Shown piece after piece: positions 24,326 through 36,000 of a stretch of DNA of 64,000 nucleotides; the stretch's first letter is position 1, and every line of letters starts with the position of its first letter. The notes under the pieces are model-generated. The model was not told the DNA's origin. It saw nothing but the letters and a program-made list of their open reading frames with translations, and did no database searches. A program made the position numbers and the translations under genes. Source of the DNA: Corallium rubrum (taxonomy: Eukaryota; Cnidaria; Anthozoa; Scleralcyonacea; Coralliidae); assembly GCA_964035015.1 (NCBI GenBank), contig CAXIUP010000185.1, positions 127,501-191,500 on the forward strand. Reading direction: 5' to 3'.

Positions 24326-25500
24326 AGAAGCCGATAATCGGCAACTTTCAGGCTTATCGGCCGATAACATCAAAATATATCGGTATATATCGGCGTTTCC
24401 GATAAATAACATGATGCCCTAATGCTGGCTTTTTTCTAGTGATATTTCCTTCGTTTATCAAAAAAAAACCAAACACAAACTTGTTTATAAGACGCATTCT
24501 GTTCCACAATGAAACTGCCAAATTTAATTAATTTTATTAGCGCATCAGATTCAACATGACGTGTTAGGTGAGAGATGTTTTGTTTGTAACTCCCACAATG
24601 AGATTTCATTACTTTAATTCCGTTTTGCAGATGCCTACCGACACATCATCTTAGGCAAATACCTTTTAGTTTACCTTTTAGTTCTAGAACATTCCACAGT
24701 GTTACAAGTACATTTTCATTTTTCAATTCTTTTTTCTTCTTTCTTAAAATCACGCGATTGCAGTATAATGTATTTTAAAAGCCAGTTATAGTCATTCACC
24801 CTACTTGATACTTTCCCAAATTAAATTGATTACTAGAGTACATTAAATGTTGTAATCACGTTTCTTTTACTGGTCTATCAGTTCTTGTTTAACTCTTTCC
24901 TGTCCGGCTGAAAAACATCCAAAATTGAACTACCTCTTTGTTCTATGAAAGCTCTGGAAATATCCATAACTGTTGCGAAACCTATACCTTTTCTGAAAGC
25001 CCAATAAACCGGCTGTTACCAATGCTTTTTAATTTTTCGAAAAAAGACACATTATGTTAATATAAATTAGCATTAATTATCATAAATCAGGTTGAAAAAC
25101 TTCCATTTTTCTACAAAATGCCATCTTGCACGTCCACGTAGCATCATGAAAATTAAAAATGCCACCAATCGCAGAGTTGTTTATGAAATCAAATCAAATT
25201 TGGCGTGTACGTGCGTGGATTTCATGTCCCTGGCGCTTGTCGAATTTCAATTTTTAATCTTGTGTTACCGTGTGCCGTGTTTTTCGATTGACGACTTCGT
25301 GGGTCTTCTATGACCCCTTTTAACTGTGCGGACAGGAAAGAGTTAATACGTTTTGCCAATGTTTCTCCCTAAATTCAAGTGCTAAAAATTCGTGACGACC
25401 AATATTGGTAACTACCGATATATCGGCCGATAAGCCCGCAAATCATGTCGGAATTTATCGTATCGGTAAATTGGATTTTTCGTTATCGGCTTCATCCCTA
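24326..25500. mobile_element. Non-autonomous hAT-like element with nested TTAA MITE
   Basis: The ends AGAAGCCGATAATCGGC and GTTATCGGCTTCATCCCTA are inverted copies rich in CCGATA words. A direct repeat ATATAAAGTA occurs at 24316-24325 and 25501-25510, consistent with an 8- to 10-bp target duplication. No transposase frame is present. The TTAA MITE at 24889-25346 inserted into it later. Confidence 0.65.
24889..25346. repeat. TTAA MITE, full-length, nested
   Basis: TTAACTCTTTCCTGTCCG at the left matches CGGACAGGAAAGAGTTAA at the right. The 458-bp element sits within the hAT-like element at 24326-25500. The copy at about 22456 lacks the right end. Confidence 0.88.
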
Positions 25501-25551
25501 ATATAAAGTATAAATAAAATAATGGTTACTTTTATATATTCTCTCTAGACT

Positions 25552-26119
25552 CTAGTTTTCATCTGCACTATCACTATCACTTTCTAGTACTGCAATAAAT
25601 TCATCTGCTATGTGTTCATTTTCTCCACATTCTTGCTGTCTTCCCCTTAAAATATTTTCACATTTTTCTTGTTTTTCTTTATGTTTCGATAAGGATTTCA
25701 AAAATGCATATCTTTCATATGCCCCATCGAGATCAAAATCAGTCCTGTTATTTTTCATTGGGGTGTATTTCTCCGCTGGTTTACAGGGAAAGTCAAATTC
25801 TTCACTGAAAAGTGAAAGGTTGTTTGCTACGCCCATGGTGGTACATTGGTTTTCGTATGATAGTGGTAGAGGAAAAACCCTTGATTTTTCACTGGCAAGA
25901 ACCGGAAACTCGGGTTCTACCAATGGGACTTTGATTACAAACTTGTTACTGGTTTCCTTCATGGCTTTATCAGCAACATTCTTCATCTTGGTAGAATCCA
26001 TTCCTTTAATTTCATCACTCGAGTTGGGCACAATGTTGAATGCCAAATCCATTTTACGCAGCAGGTTGCGTGAGGAAAACTCCTTCCAAATCTTCATATG
26101 TTCAAGATTGTTATCTGAA
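25552..26119 (-). CDS. Orphan terminal exon, unknown acidic protein
   Basis: A frame of about 185 residues follows a good acceptor (AATTTCAG before ATAACAATC, at 26119) and ends at a stop at 25552. It contains MKIWKEFSSRNLLRKMDLAF, a Lys/Glu-rich helix (LKSLSKHKEKQEKCENIL) and an acidic tail ESDSDSADEN. I do not recognise it. Its upstream exons should lie to the right, where the BEL/Pao element has inserted; none is identifiable in 26120-26418 or 32129-33045. Confidence 0.5.
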
Positions 26120-26418
26120 ATTTGACAAATTTTTCATTGCATGTCTACTTTAATCGATAAAATTTCAACTGCGGCGGAAGATGTTCACATGTGGTGCGGC
26201 AATCGAAAGGAGTATTATCCAAGTGGTGGAGGGCGAGATATAGCTATGCATGGGGAGCACCCCAGAAAACTTTGATTTTTGGAATTTTATCGATTTCCGT
26301 GCATGAGACATTTCTCACATAAATCGGTGTATTGATCAGGGGGTAATTTACAAACATCTGAGAGTCAACTGTCGAGTTTCCCCCTTCTCATCCCGCAAAA
26401 ATATATGACATCATGAAC

Positions 26419-29400
26419 TGTTCGAGATTGAGCTAAAAACAGATACGTATTTCCGCCGGACATAACACGCATAGTCCCAAGCTGAAGACCGTGGGAATTG
26501 AGTGTGTTCGTTGTGTGGCCGTGCTTCGAGTGAGAGTATTAAACTAAACTGTAACTGTGAACTGTGAATAAAACTTTTAAAACCTTTTGATTTATCTTGG
26601 ATAAGCGAAAAGATTCAGGATACGTGGCACCCCCGATGGGACTGTGAAAACCCAAGAACGCGACAATGTCAGTGGAAATTCAAAACAGCGATGTCAACAA
26701 ACGATGCCTGTGTGATATCTGAAACTGTTCTTCGGACGAAGATTACACAGCTTGAGCGAGCTACGGAGAAAGCTGACACAGTTATACAAACGGAGAAAAA
26801 ACGAGTAATTGCCAGGCACGTCGATACCTTGAAAGAAACTCTGTCTGAAGTAAACCGATTGCGAAGGGACGTCGAGGCAGAAAAAATCGCTAAAACATAG
26901 ACGCGGGTGAAATCAACAAGTGGAACGACGATGTCGAAAACAAGATGGTATGACTGAAATGTTAGAAGGATGGTTGGAAGAACAAGATGCAAAGATAGAA
27001 AGACTACAGCGTGATCAGAAAGTCGAAAGAGAGAACCAAGAGCGAGAAGAACGACTACACTTCGAGCTTAAACTACACGAAGCGAAAGTGAAACTACAAG
27101 CCGAAATAATTAAACCAGATACACCGCAGACAAACAACGAAGCGCTCAAGTTACAAGCGAGGTTACCTAAACTTCAAATTACTTAGTTCAACGGAACTTA
27201 TGGCGACTGGCCTCGGTTTTGGAGCTGTATTCCGAAACTATCGACAAGACCAGCGTACCTCCTGTAAGTAAGTTCTCCTACCTAGGAAAATTGTTGTGTG
27301 AAAAAGCAAAGAAAACCATAGAAGCTTTACCGCATACAGCCGAAGGCTATAACCGAGCCATTGCCATTCTTAAAGATCGTTTTGGAAAAGAAAGTGAAAT
27401 TGTGAAAACCTACGTAAAAGAAATACTGGATCTGCCTCATATCGCCACGACTAACGCAAAAAGAATACGAGTTTTTCGAGAAACTGTCTTACTGTGTACA
27501 GTCGTTGGAAACACTTAAAAAACTTGACGCAGTCAATGGCACTGTCTCAATGATTCTGGATAAATTGCCCGCCATCAGAGGAGATCTCGTTAGAAGCGAC
27601 TAACTGGGAAAGCTGGAACTTCGTACAATTTACTGAAGCTCTGCGACTCTGGACCCGACGAAATTCAGTCAGAAGATGCGAAATCAGAAGACCCATCGAA
27701 GAAACGAGATCAACAAAGCCGAGGATGTTACCAAACACAACAAAGGACGGGTCGACAGCCAGGAAAACCAAAAGCGTGTGTGTACTGTAACGAAGATAAT
27801 CATCGGTCTTCGGAGTGTGGCCCAGTTACGACTGCAGAAGAAAGGAAGAAAATCTTGGCAAACAAGAAGTTGTGTTTCAACTGCACGGGACATGCACACC
27901 GAGCTTCAGAGTGCAAAAGTACAGCGACGTGTAAGAACCTCGATTTGCGATGTTAACCACGAGACCAGCCAACCAGACCCGGAGGCAGGGCTTACAGCTA
28001 GCAGACAAGAAGACCATGAGATAATCTACCCTATAGTGGTTGTTGAAATCGATGGAATCAAGACCCATGCACTGTTGGACACAGGGTCTGGTAGCTCTTA
28101 TGCATCGGCCAAACTGATTCACACTCTCAAGAAAAGACCAAAGCAAGTGAAGATGAGAATGGTGGACATGATGTTGAGTTCTACGACCACCAAAGTGGAA
28201 ATATATTCAGCCAATCTCGCAGCAGTGGACGGACAGTTCAAAATGGAGATCGAGTTGTCAAAAGTACACAAACCTCAAATTATGATGACCAGAAACCCTA
28301 ACCACAGGCGGCCCAAGTTCAAGGTGTGTGGTAGCCCGCAGTGCGGGTGTTTTAACGGTAATTTGAAAATATATGTGACTTGACATAAACCCGTAAACAA
28401 ACGAACGAATTTGTCTTAAATATCAACATTATGTGAATAAAATCTACTAGCCTTGTCAATATGATGTCTTGTCGCATGTTTTATTCGTCGTCGAGTTGGT
28501 TTGCAGCGATTTACAGCGAGTTCTTTTCGACGCCGTTGCTTCCCGTACTTCGGCGACTCTTTAATAGTATTACCATATAAAATAGAAAGGCTGCACACTT
28601 CAGCGACGACACCCCGAACTCAAAGTCAAACATCTCCGCTCAAAATCGTCGCTCGAACATAATTCTTTCACGAGCGCATAGCACGAAGGTTGGGCTTGCC
28701 ATAGAATACGGTTTGTTGACAACTCGTGGAATTTTCGCCATGTACGAACCCATTACCCTTCTCAAATTCATCAGTTTCAAATGTCCTCAGAGCCGTGGCG
28801 ACGAGTTCGTGTTCTGATTTGAACAAAACACGCCCCTGCCCGGGGTGGGACAGTCAAGTTATGCACATGAATTACCGGGGGGGGATTGCGCGGCTTCATC
28901 GCGATTGCCTGCCTGAGACAATAGCCAAGGTTCAAATTTATTCAAAATTTCCCCCCGGTAAATCGCTGCAAACCAACTCGACGACGAATAAAACATGAGA
29001 CAAGACATCATATTGACAAGGTTAGTAGATTTTATTCACATAATGTTGATATTCAAGACAAATTCGTTCGTTTGTTTACGGGTTTATGTCAAGTCACATA
29101 TATTTTCAAATTACCGTTAAAACACCCGCACTGCGGGCTACCACACACCTTTGAACTTGGGCCGCCTGTGCCCTAACTACAAGAAGCTGCTCGCGAAGTA
29201 TAGTCATCTCGAGGGAGTAAAGATTAACGATCAAGATGAGAGAGAGCAAATCCCAATTCACGTCGTTTTGGGCGCAAGTGAGTACGCAGCTGTCAAGACA
29301 GCAACAGCGCAGAAAGTTGGATCGCCTGGGCAACCTGTGGCAGAAAAGACACTACTTGGATGGACTGTTATGTCACCAGGAGGAGAAAATGAGGAGAGTC

Positions 29401-32128
29401 CAGTCCTTCTCACACAATCTACTACGACAAACCACGAACAGCTCTGCGCTTTAGATGTTCTTGGACTGGCAGATACACCCGAAGATGATCAACAAGCAGT
29501 GTACCAGGAGTTTAGAGAACAGCTCGAAATGGATGAAGCTGGCTGGTACCAGACCAAGTTGCCATGGAAAGGAAACCATCCAACGTTGCCTACCAATGAG
29601 AGGGGAAGTAAAAAACGACTGGATCAACTGGTTCGCAAACTAGAGAAGAACAACCAATATGAAGAGTACAACAGCATAATACAAGAGCAGTTTCAAGAAG
29701 AAATAATTGAAACCGCACCTGAAGAGCCAAGTGGAAAAGTGTTATACATCCCGCACAAGGGTGTTGTCCGGAAAAATGCAGAGAGCACAAAACTCCGCAT
29801 TGTCTATGACGCGTCGGCGAGGGAGAACAACGACCAGCCTTCGTTGAATGAATGTCTACATCCTGGTCCCCCTCTTCAGAACCGGCTGTGGGATATTTTA
29901 GTGAAATCGAGGTTTTACCCAATTCTTCTAACCGGTGACCTTAAAAAGGCATTCCTTCAGATCAGAATCAAGGAGGAAGAGAGGGACTCTACGTTTTCAT
30001 TGGAAAGAGCCAAGCAGTAACGAGATGAAAGTCTACCGGTTTACGAGAGCGCAGGAGTTCACGAGAGTCCACATCATCACCATTCCTTCTCGCAGGAGTT
30101 CTCAACCAGCACTTTGATAACTGGAAAGACCAATTCCCCGAGGTTGTTCAAGAACTACGTGACGGTCTCTATGTCGACGACCTGATGACTGGCGGCATTA
30201 CAGTGGCAGAAACAAGAGGAAAGAAGGTAATCGCTACGAATGTGTTTGAAAGTGCGACATTCTCCATTCATAAGTGGCACTCTAACGCAACAGAACTGGA
30301 AGAAAGTGGCAAGTCATCGCCTGGTACTGAAGAAATTACGTACGCCAAACAACAACTGGGAGGAGCTGAACCAAATGTCGGAAAATTACTGGGACTACCC
30401 TGGAATAGAGGACGAGACACCATCAGCGTCATCCTCAACGCAGAAAATGGCACAACGAAGAGAAGTCTTCTTTCCCAACTTGCTAAGATCTACAACCCTT
30501 TAGGTCTTGCATCACCGACCACACTGGTTGCCAAACTACTGTATCGTGACATTTGTGATACCAAATTGCCCTGGGATGCAAGACTACCAGAGACACTTTT
30601 GAAATGTTGGAAAGATTGGAGTGACTCATTGGTCGAAAACTTCACAATACCTCGCTCACTCACACCACACCACACCATCTGCCAATCACGGAGATTACCC
30701 TGCATGTATTTGGAGATGCAAGTTCGCGTGGAGTCAGTGCGGTAGTCTATGCAGTGGTCCGGCAAAAACGTGAAGCAACACAAGGTCTGGTTTGTGCCAA
30801 ATCGCGCATCGCAAAACGTAACTTAACCATTCCACGGTTAGAGTTAATAGCTGGTCATGTGGCGGTGAACCTCGTGACTAATGTGAACGCAGTTCTCAAG
30901 GATCATCAAGTAAATATCCACTGCTGGCTTGATTCAGTTGCCTTCTACTGGATTAAGGGCCAAGGCGACTATCGTCAGTTCGTAGCCAACCGCGTGAAAA
31001 AGATTCGAGAACATGACCAAGTCACCTGGCATCATGTACCGACCTCAGAAAATCCTGCTGACCTGGGGAGTAGAGGGGGAGACGTCGTTAAAAACCAACT
31101 GTGGAGAGGGTCCTACATGGTTAAGAAATCCTCCCGAATGGCCACCAGATGCAACTGTAGAATCCACAGAAGCAGCTAGAGCTGAGGCTAAGGTGAAGAG
31201 GGAAATCTTCGCTGCAGTCACCACCAAGCAAGATGCCTTTGATTCCCTGCTTGACATTCAACAACCAGTGCTTTCACCAAACTCCATGCTCCAGATCAAC
31301 CCAATCTACATTCCTGAACTTGAACCACACCACATAGTTGACAAGGACCTGAAGAAACGTGCTAAGTTCCTCAGAATGTGCAAGCAAGCTATGTGGAATA
31401 GATGGAGTCGAGAATATGTGCGAAGCCTACGTGAACAGCATCGACGAGCAGGAGGAAAGGAAACACCTTACCCCAAAATCGGAGAGGTAGTCATTATCCG
31501 AGATGAGCAGAAACCAAGAAACCTTTGGAGACTAGCTGTGGTAACCCAATTGATAAAGTGGAGAGACGGTGTTGCACGGGGAGCAATATTGCAAACAGGC
31601 AAGAGTACCATGGAAAGAGCTGTCCAACACTTATTTCCCTTGGAGTTGTCCTGTGATCGGAAGCAGATCCCACCACTGAACCCTGATGCCCTTGAATTCC
31701 ACCCAAGAGCTCGGAGAGATGCTGCGGTGGCGGCTACAATGCGGATACAAGAAATAGCAGAAAACGAAGATTGAACAAACATTTGTGAAACCTTTGTCAA
31801 GTATTTCAACAACTTAAACTTGTTTGTTAAAATTATTTGTTATAAAGTAAATCTAGTACGAGATTACGTGAGAGATGAGTGTTAGCATGTATATCTCTAA
31901 CGGGAATATACATGGGGGAGTGTGTTCGAGATTGAGCTAAAAACAGATACGTATTTCCGCCGGAAATAACACGCACAGTCCTAAGCTGAAGACCGTGGGA
32001 ATTGAGTGTGTTCGTTGTGCGGCCGTGCTTCGAGTGAGAGTATTAAACTAAACTGTGACTGTGAACTGTGAATAAAACTTTGAAAACCTTTTGTGATTTA
32101 TCTTGGATAAGCGAAAAGATTCAGGATA
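26419..32128 (+). mobile_element. BEL/Pao LTR retrotransposon, broken, with nested foldback element
   Basis: Near-identical LTRs at 26419-26622 and 31923-32128 begin TGTTCGAGATTGAGC. GAAC flanks both outer borders as a likely 4-bp target duplication. A primer-site-like TGGCACCCCCGATGGGA follows the left LTR and a G-rich purine tract precedes the right one. Gag-like coiled-coil sequence (26.7-27.5 kb), a protease-like LLDTGSGSSYAS region (about 28.07 kb), BEL-type reverse transcriptase (LRIVYDASAR, GDLKKAFLQI), RNase H and an integrase C-terminal segment are recognisable. The copy is broken, with several breaks plus one inserted element. LTR differences by eye are about eight in 205 bp, suggesting modest age. 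Confidence 0.9.
28303..29170. mobile_element. Foldback DNA element inserted in the BEL/Pao copy
   Basis: Long TIRs of about 210 bp begin CACAGGCGGCCCAAGTTCAA and match almost perfectly in inverted orientation. The 7-bp repeat CCCTAAC flanks it at 28296-28302 and 29171-29177. The 440-bp centre has no clear transposase, so it is non-autonomous; the superfamily is not obvious to me. It is younger than its BEL/Pao host copy. Confidence 0.88.
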
Positions 32129-32599
32129 GAACCACCTGAAGTGAAGACATGAAACACGACGGCGTATACCATGCAGTCAGTCCATAACACTTCAATTAAT
32201 ATTAAAAATTATATAAAAATTTCAATTTAATACATACTGTAGAACAAAAATAACTATAACGCGGATGACAGTGTGTTTACAGAAAGAAAGAGTGGCTATT
32301 ACACGGATATACAAAACCACGGTTTAGTTTTTCTGCGAAGATATTGATCATCATTGTTAGTTGTTTTAAAAATTAAAATATCATAACTAAAAAAGGGTTG
32401 CGGCGATCGTCGCACATGCCGAACCTATCCAGCCGTAATTTATATTAATAAATATTTTAGATGAAAGACTTACCAAGCTTAGTATCTTCATATTTTATGG
32501 TTGAAACTGGACCTATTAAAACAAGAAAGCTAATCTTCAACGCTCACATATACCCATATACTGTAGACTATTGTTCAACAGTATCTGGGAATTTCAACC

Positions 32600-32644
<45 letters not shown>

Positions 32645-33045
32645 TGCAATCTACATACAGAGGGCAGATCGAATTAGTTTGGATATTACAGATGTGATAT
32701 ACCCAAGTAGAAACCTCTTTAAAGCTTTAAATTGGATGAACATTATACAGGATTGGATGCAATATAGAACAGTTACTTACAATTGTACACAAAAGTCTGA
32801 ATAATCTACAGTAGCTCCAGAATACATGACTAATATGTTCACATACATTCAGGAACCAGGTCAGATCGACTATTTATTTATAATATATATCAAGTATCAA
32901 CCCCTGTTAAATAAAGATAATAATAATAATAATAATTATTATTATTATTATTATTATTATTATTGTAATAACCTTGTGGTTCAGCAGCAGTTTTGGGGTC
33001 TTTAAACATACTCTCAATGCCAGATACATTGGCTGCACGCCAACC
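32129..33045. other. Stretch without gene; microsatellites
   Basis: AT-rich intergenic DNA between the BEL/Pao copy and the coiled-coil gene. It includes a (CA)n run at 32602-32641 and a (TAA/ATT)n run at about 32916-32964 that forms an imperfect palindrome. No gene seen. Confidence 0.7.
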
Positions 33046-36000
33046 TCAGACAGTGAAATCCAAAACTTTTCCTTGCTTTAATTTATCCTTGTGCAATTTA
33101 GAGAGCCTGAGATGCCTTAAGGATGTCCTCATTATCTGCATGTTGTCCTGATAAGTTAAAACTGGCTCTTCTGGAGTAACTCTGGTCTTGATAAGCAATT
33201 TGTAATGCTCCAACTGCTTTCGTAAAACAGACATCCTAGAAACATTTCACACAACGTTTCACACTTAAACATGATTTATTTTGAGGATTCTAATAATATT
33301 CTAATAATATACAATTATTGGATGAGGCTGAGCATAACATAAACATTGACAGATGTCTGGATAATTAACAGTTATACCATGAGCTCAAGTTGTATATGAG
33401 CTAATAGCCAACGAGGTGCTTCGCCGAGTTGGCTATTAGTTCGTATACAACGAGAGTGAATGGTCTAACTGTTTTATTATATAGCCAAGCATTGTACAAG
33501 AGACAAAAATTACAGCAAAAAGTTTGAAACAACAAACTTCCGGCATAGAAAACTAATACTTCCGCCATGTGTAATGATGCGTTCACATAGAGTTTCTCAC
33601 TGAGCTGTTCGGTAAACAGCTTCGAAATGTTATATAAATGCTGCTCGAGAGACAAAAAACTGTGTTAAGCAGATCAACAAAAAAGATTAAAAGGTACCTT
33701 CATGAAGTCAAAAGGTGGGTCAGTTGTTTATATTAGCGTTGCTGTCGTGAAAAAGGTTTTGATTTCATGCAAAAATGAAACTGAAACGCCTTCGGCAGTG
33801 AAACTAAATTACCTAGTTGGTTGTTTTTAATAAAAGACCATGCTTTTTACTACTCCAAATGCTTATGTAAATCAATAAAAGTCTCTTTAATTGGTGATCT
33901 CCTACAAAATGTGTGTTGTAAGCTTGATTTTAACCGTGAGTTTCTTTGTTTGGCAACACATTAATGTAGTCGGGTTTTTGAAGTAAAAAGACGTAAGTTT
34001 TCGATGAATTTTACGATTTAACATGCTAAATTGTGTATTTGTTAATGTATTTTTACACAATGTTGTTTTTTATACATTGGTTTGAGGGTGTTAATGTTTT
34101 TCTGTATGAAAATCCGTCGATTTCAACTCTTTTCAGCAGTTTAAAAAACACGCCGCCATCTTGTTTTGCTTCTACTAGTAGGATATGAGCTGATAGCCTA
34201 GTAGTAGGGAACCAATCAGATTACGGAAAAGCTCATATCCGATAGCATGCTATATAATAATTCTTGTTATTATATAGCATGCTATATCGGATATTAGCTT
34301 TTGCGTAATCTGATTGGTTCCCCACTACTAGGCTATCAGCTCATATCCTACTAGTAGAGGAAAAACAAGATGGCGGCGTGTTTTTTAAACTGCCGAAAAG
34401 AGTTGAAATCGACGGATTTTCATACAGAAAAACATCAACACCCTCAAACCAATGTATAAAAAACAACATTGTGTAAAAATACATTAACAAATACACAACT
34501 TAGCATGTTAAATCGTAAAATTCATCGAAAACTTACGTCTTTTTACTTCAAAAACCCGACTACATTAACGGGTTGATATTAATGTGCTGCCAAACAAAGA
34601 AACTCACAGTTAAAATCAAGCTTACAACACACATTTCGTAGGAGATCACCAATAGAGACTTTTTTGATTTACATAAGCATTTGGAGTAGTAAAAAGCATG
34701 TTCCTTTTTAAAAACACCCAACTAGGTAATTTAGTTTCACTGCCGAGGGTGTTTCAGTTTCAGTTTTCCATGAAATGAAAACATTTTTCACGACAGCAAC
34801 GCTAATATAAACAACTGACCCACCTTTTGACTTCATAAAAGTACCTTTAATCTTTTTTGTTGATCTGCTTAACACATTTTTTTCGAGCTACATTTATACA
34901 TTTCGAAGCTGTTTACCGAACAGCTCAGCAAGAAACCATGGCGGAAGTATTAATTGCCTGTGCCGGAAGTTTGTTGTTTCAAATATTTCGCTGTAATTTT
35001 GTGGTTTTTGTCTCTTGTACAGTGCTTGGCTATATAATAAAACAGTTATACCATTCGCTCTCGTTGTATCCGAACTAATAGCCAACTCGGCGAAGCGCCT
35101 CGTTGGCTATGAGCTCATATACAACTCGAGCTCATGGTATAACTGTTAAATATTGTGTGTAAGTTGAATCCAATAATTGTTTTATTATACAATTTGAGTT
35201 TAGGAAGTATTATGTCATTTCAATTATGTCACCTACAGACAATTTTTGATATTTTGTAGGTGGCAAGACAGCAATAATTGTCTGTAGGTTTTTATCCAAT
35301 CACTATCAAGATTGAATAAGTATTGTATAATAATAGAATTTATTACACATTGTAGTCACTTTCTGCTCTTCTCATTGGCTAAGTGCATACAGTTAATTAT
35401 GGGAATCAGCGCAACCTACAGACTAGTGAATAATCTGCTAGCAGATTATTCACTAATCTGTAGGTTGCTCCCTATAATACAAGATTTAAATGAGTGGTAG
35501 CTTTCCACACAAGCAAAAACAACATGACTTCTCGATTTTCATCTTCAACTGTACAAGAAATTGAAAAATTACTTGAAGACAAAGACTCTGAAAACACAAT
35601 ATATAATAAAACAATTATTGGATTCAGTTTTTGAGATATCTGGATAATCAAGGTATCGCCATCGGTAAGTGTTATCAGCCTCAGGCTTTGGCTGATAACA
35701 CTTACCTTGACCTTGATTATTCCAGTATCACAAAAACCTCATCCAATAATTGTTTAATGGCTGTTTATACAGTAGTGAATATTAATGTTGTATTCAGATA
35801 TTAAAGCCTTTCAGACTTTGTTCAGACACCATTGATTTGAACATACATTATTAATATATGGTAACTGGTAACAGAAGCTAAGTTTACTTACGAAACAGAA
35901 TGGGATTCTGACAATCCTAAATGCTGCAGTACACATATCAGTGTTGGTCCTGAAACAATTGCTTGTCTCTCCGAAATAGAGAGAAGTCCTCCAATAAGAT

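Noticed and set aside
28416-28998. Frames inside the foldback element nested in the BEL/Pao copy
   Set aside because: They fall in the inverted repeats or in low-complexity centre sequence with no transposase motifs.
32916-32964. TAA/ATT run as a functional hairpin
   Set aside because: It is a simple microsatellite whose two halves happen to be complementary.
34857-35078. Frame within the palindrome arm
   Set aside because: It is mirrored imperfectly on the other arm (33401-33655) and is a by-product of the repeat.
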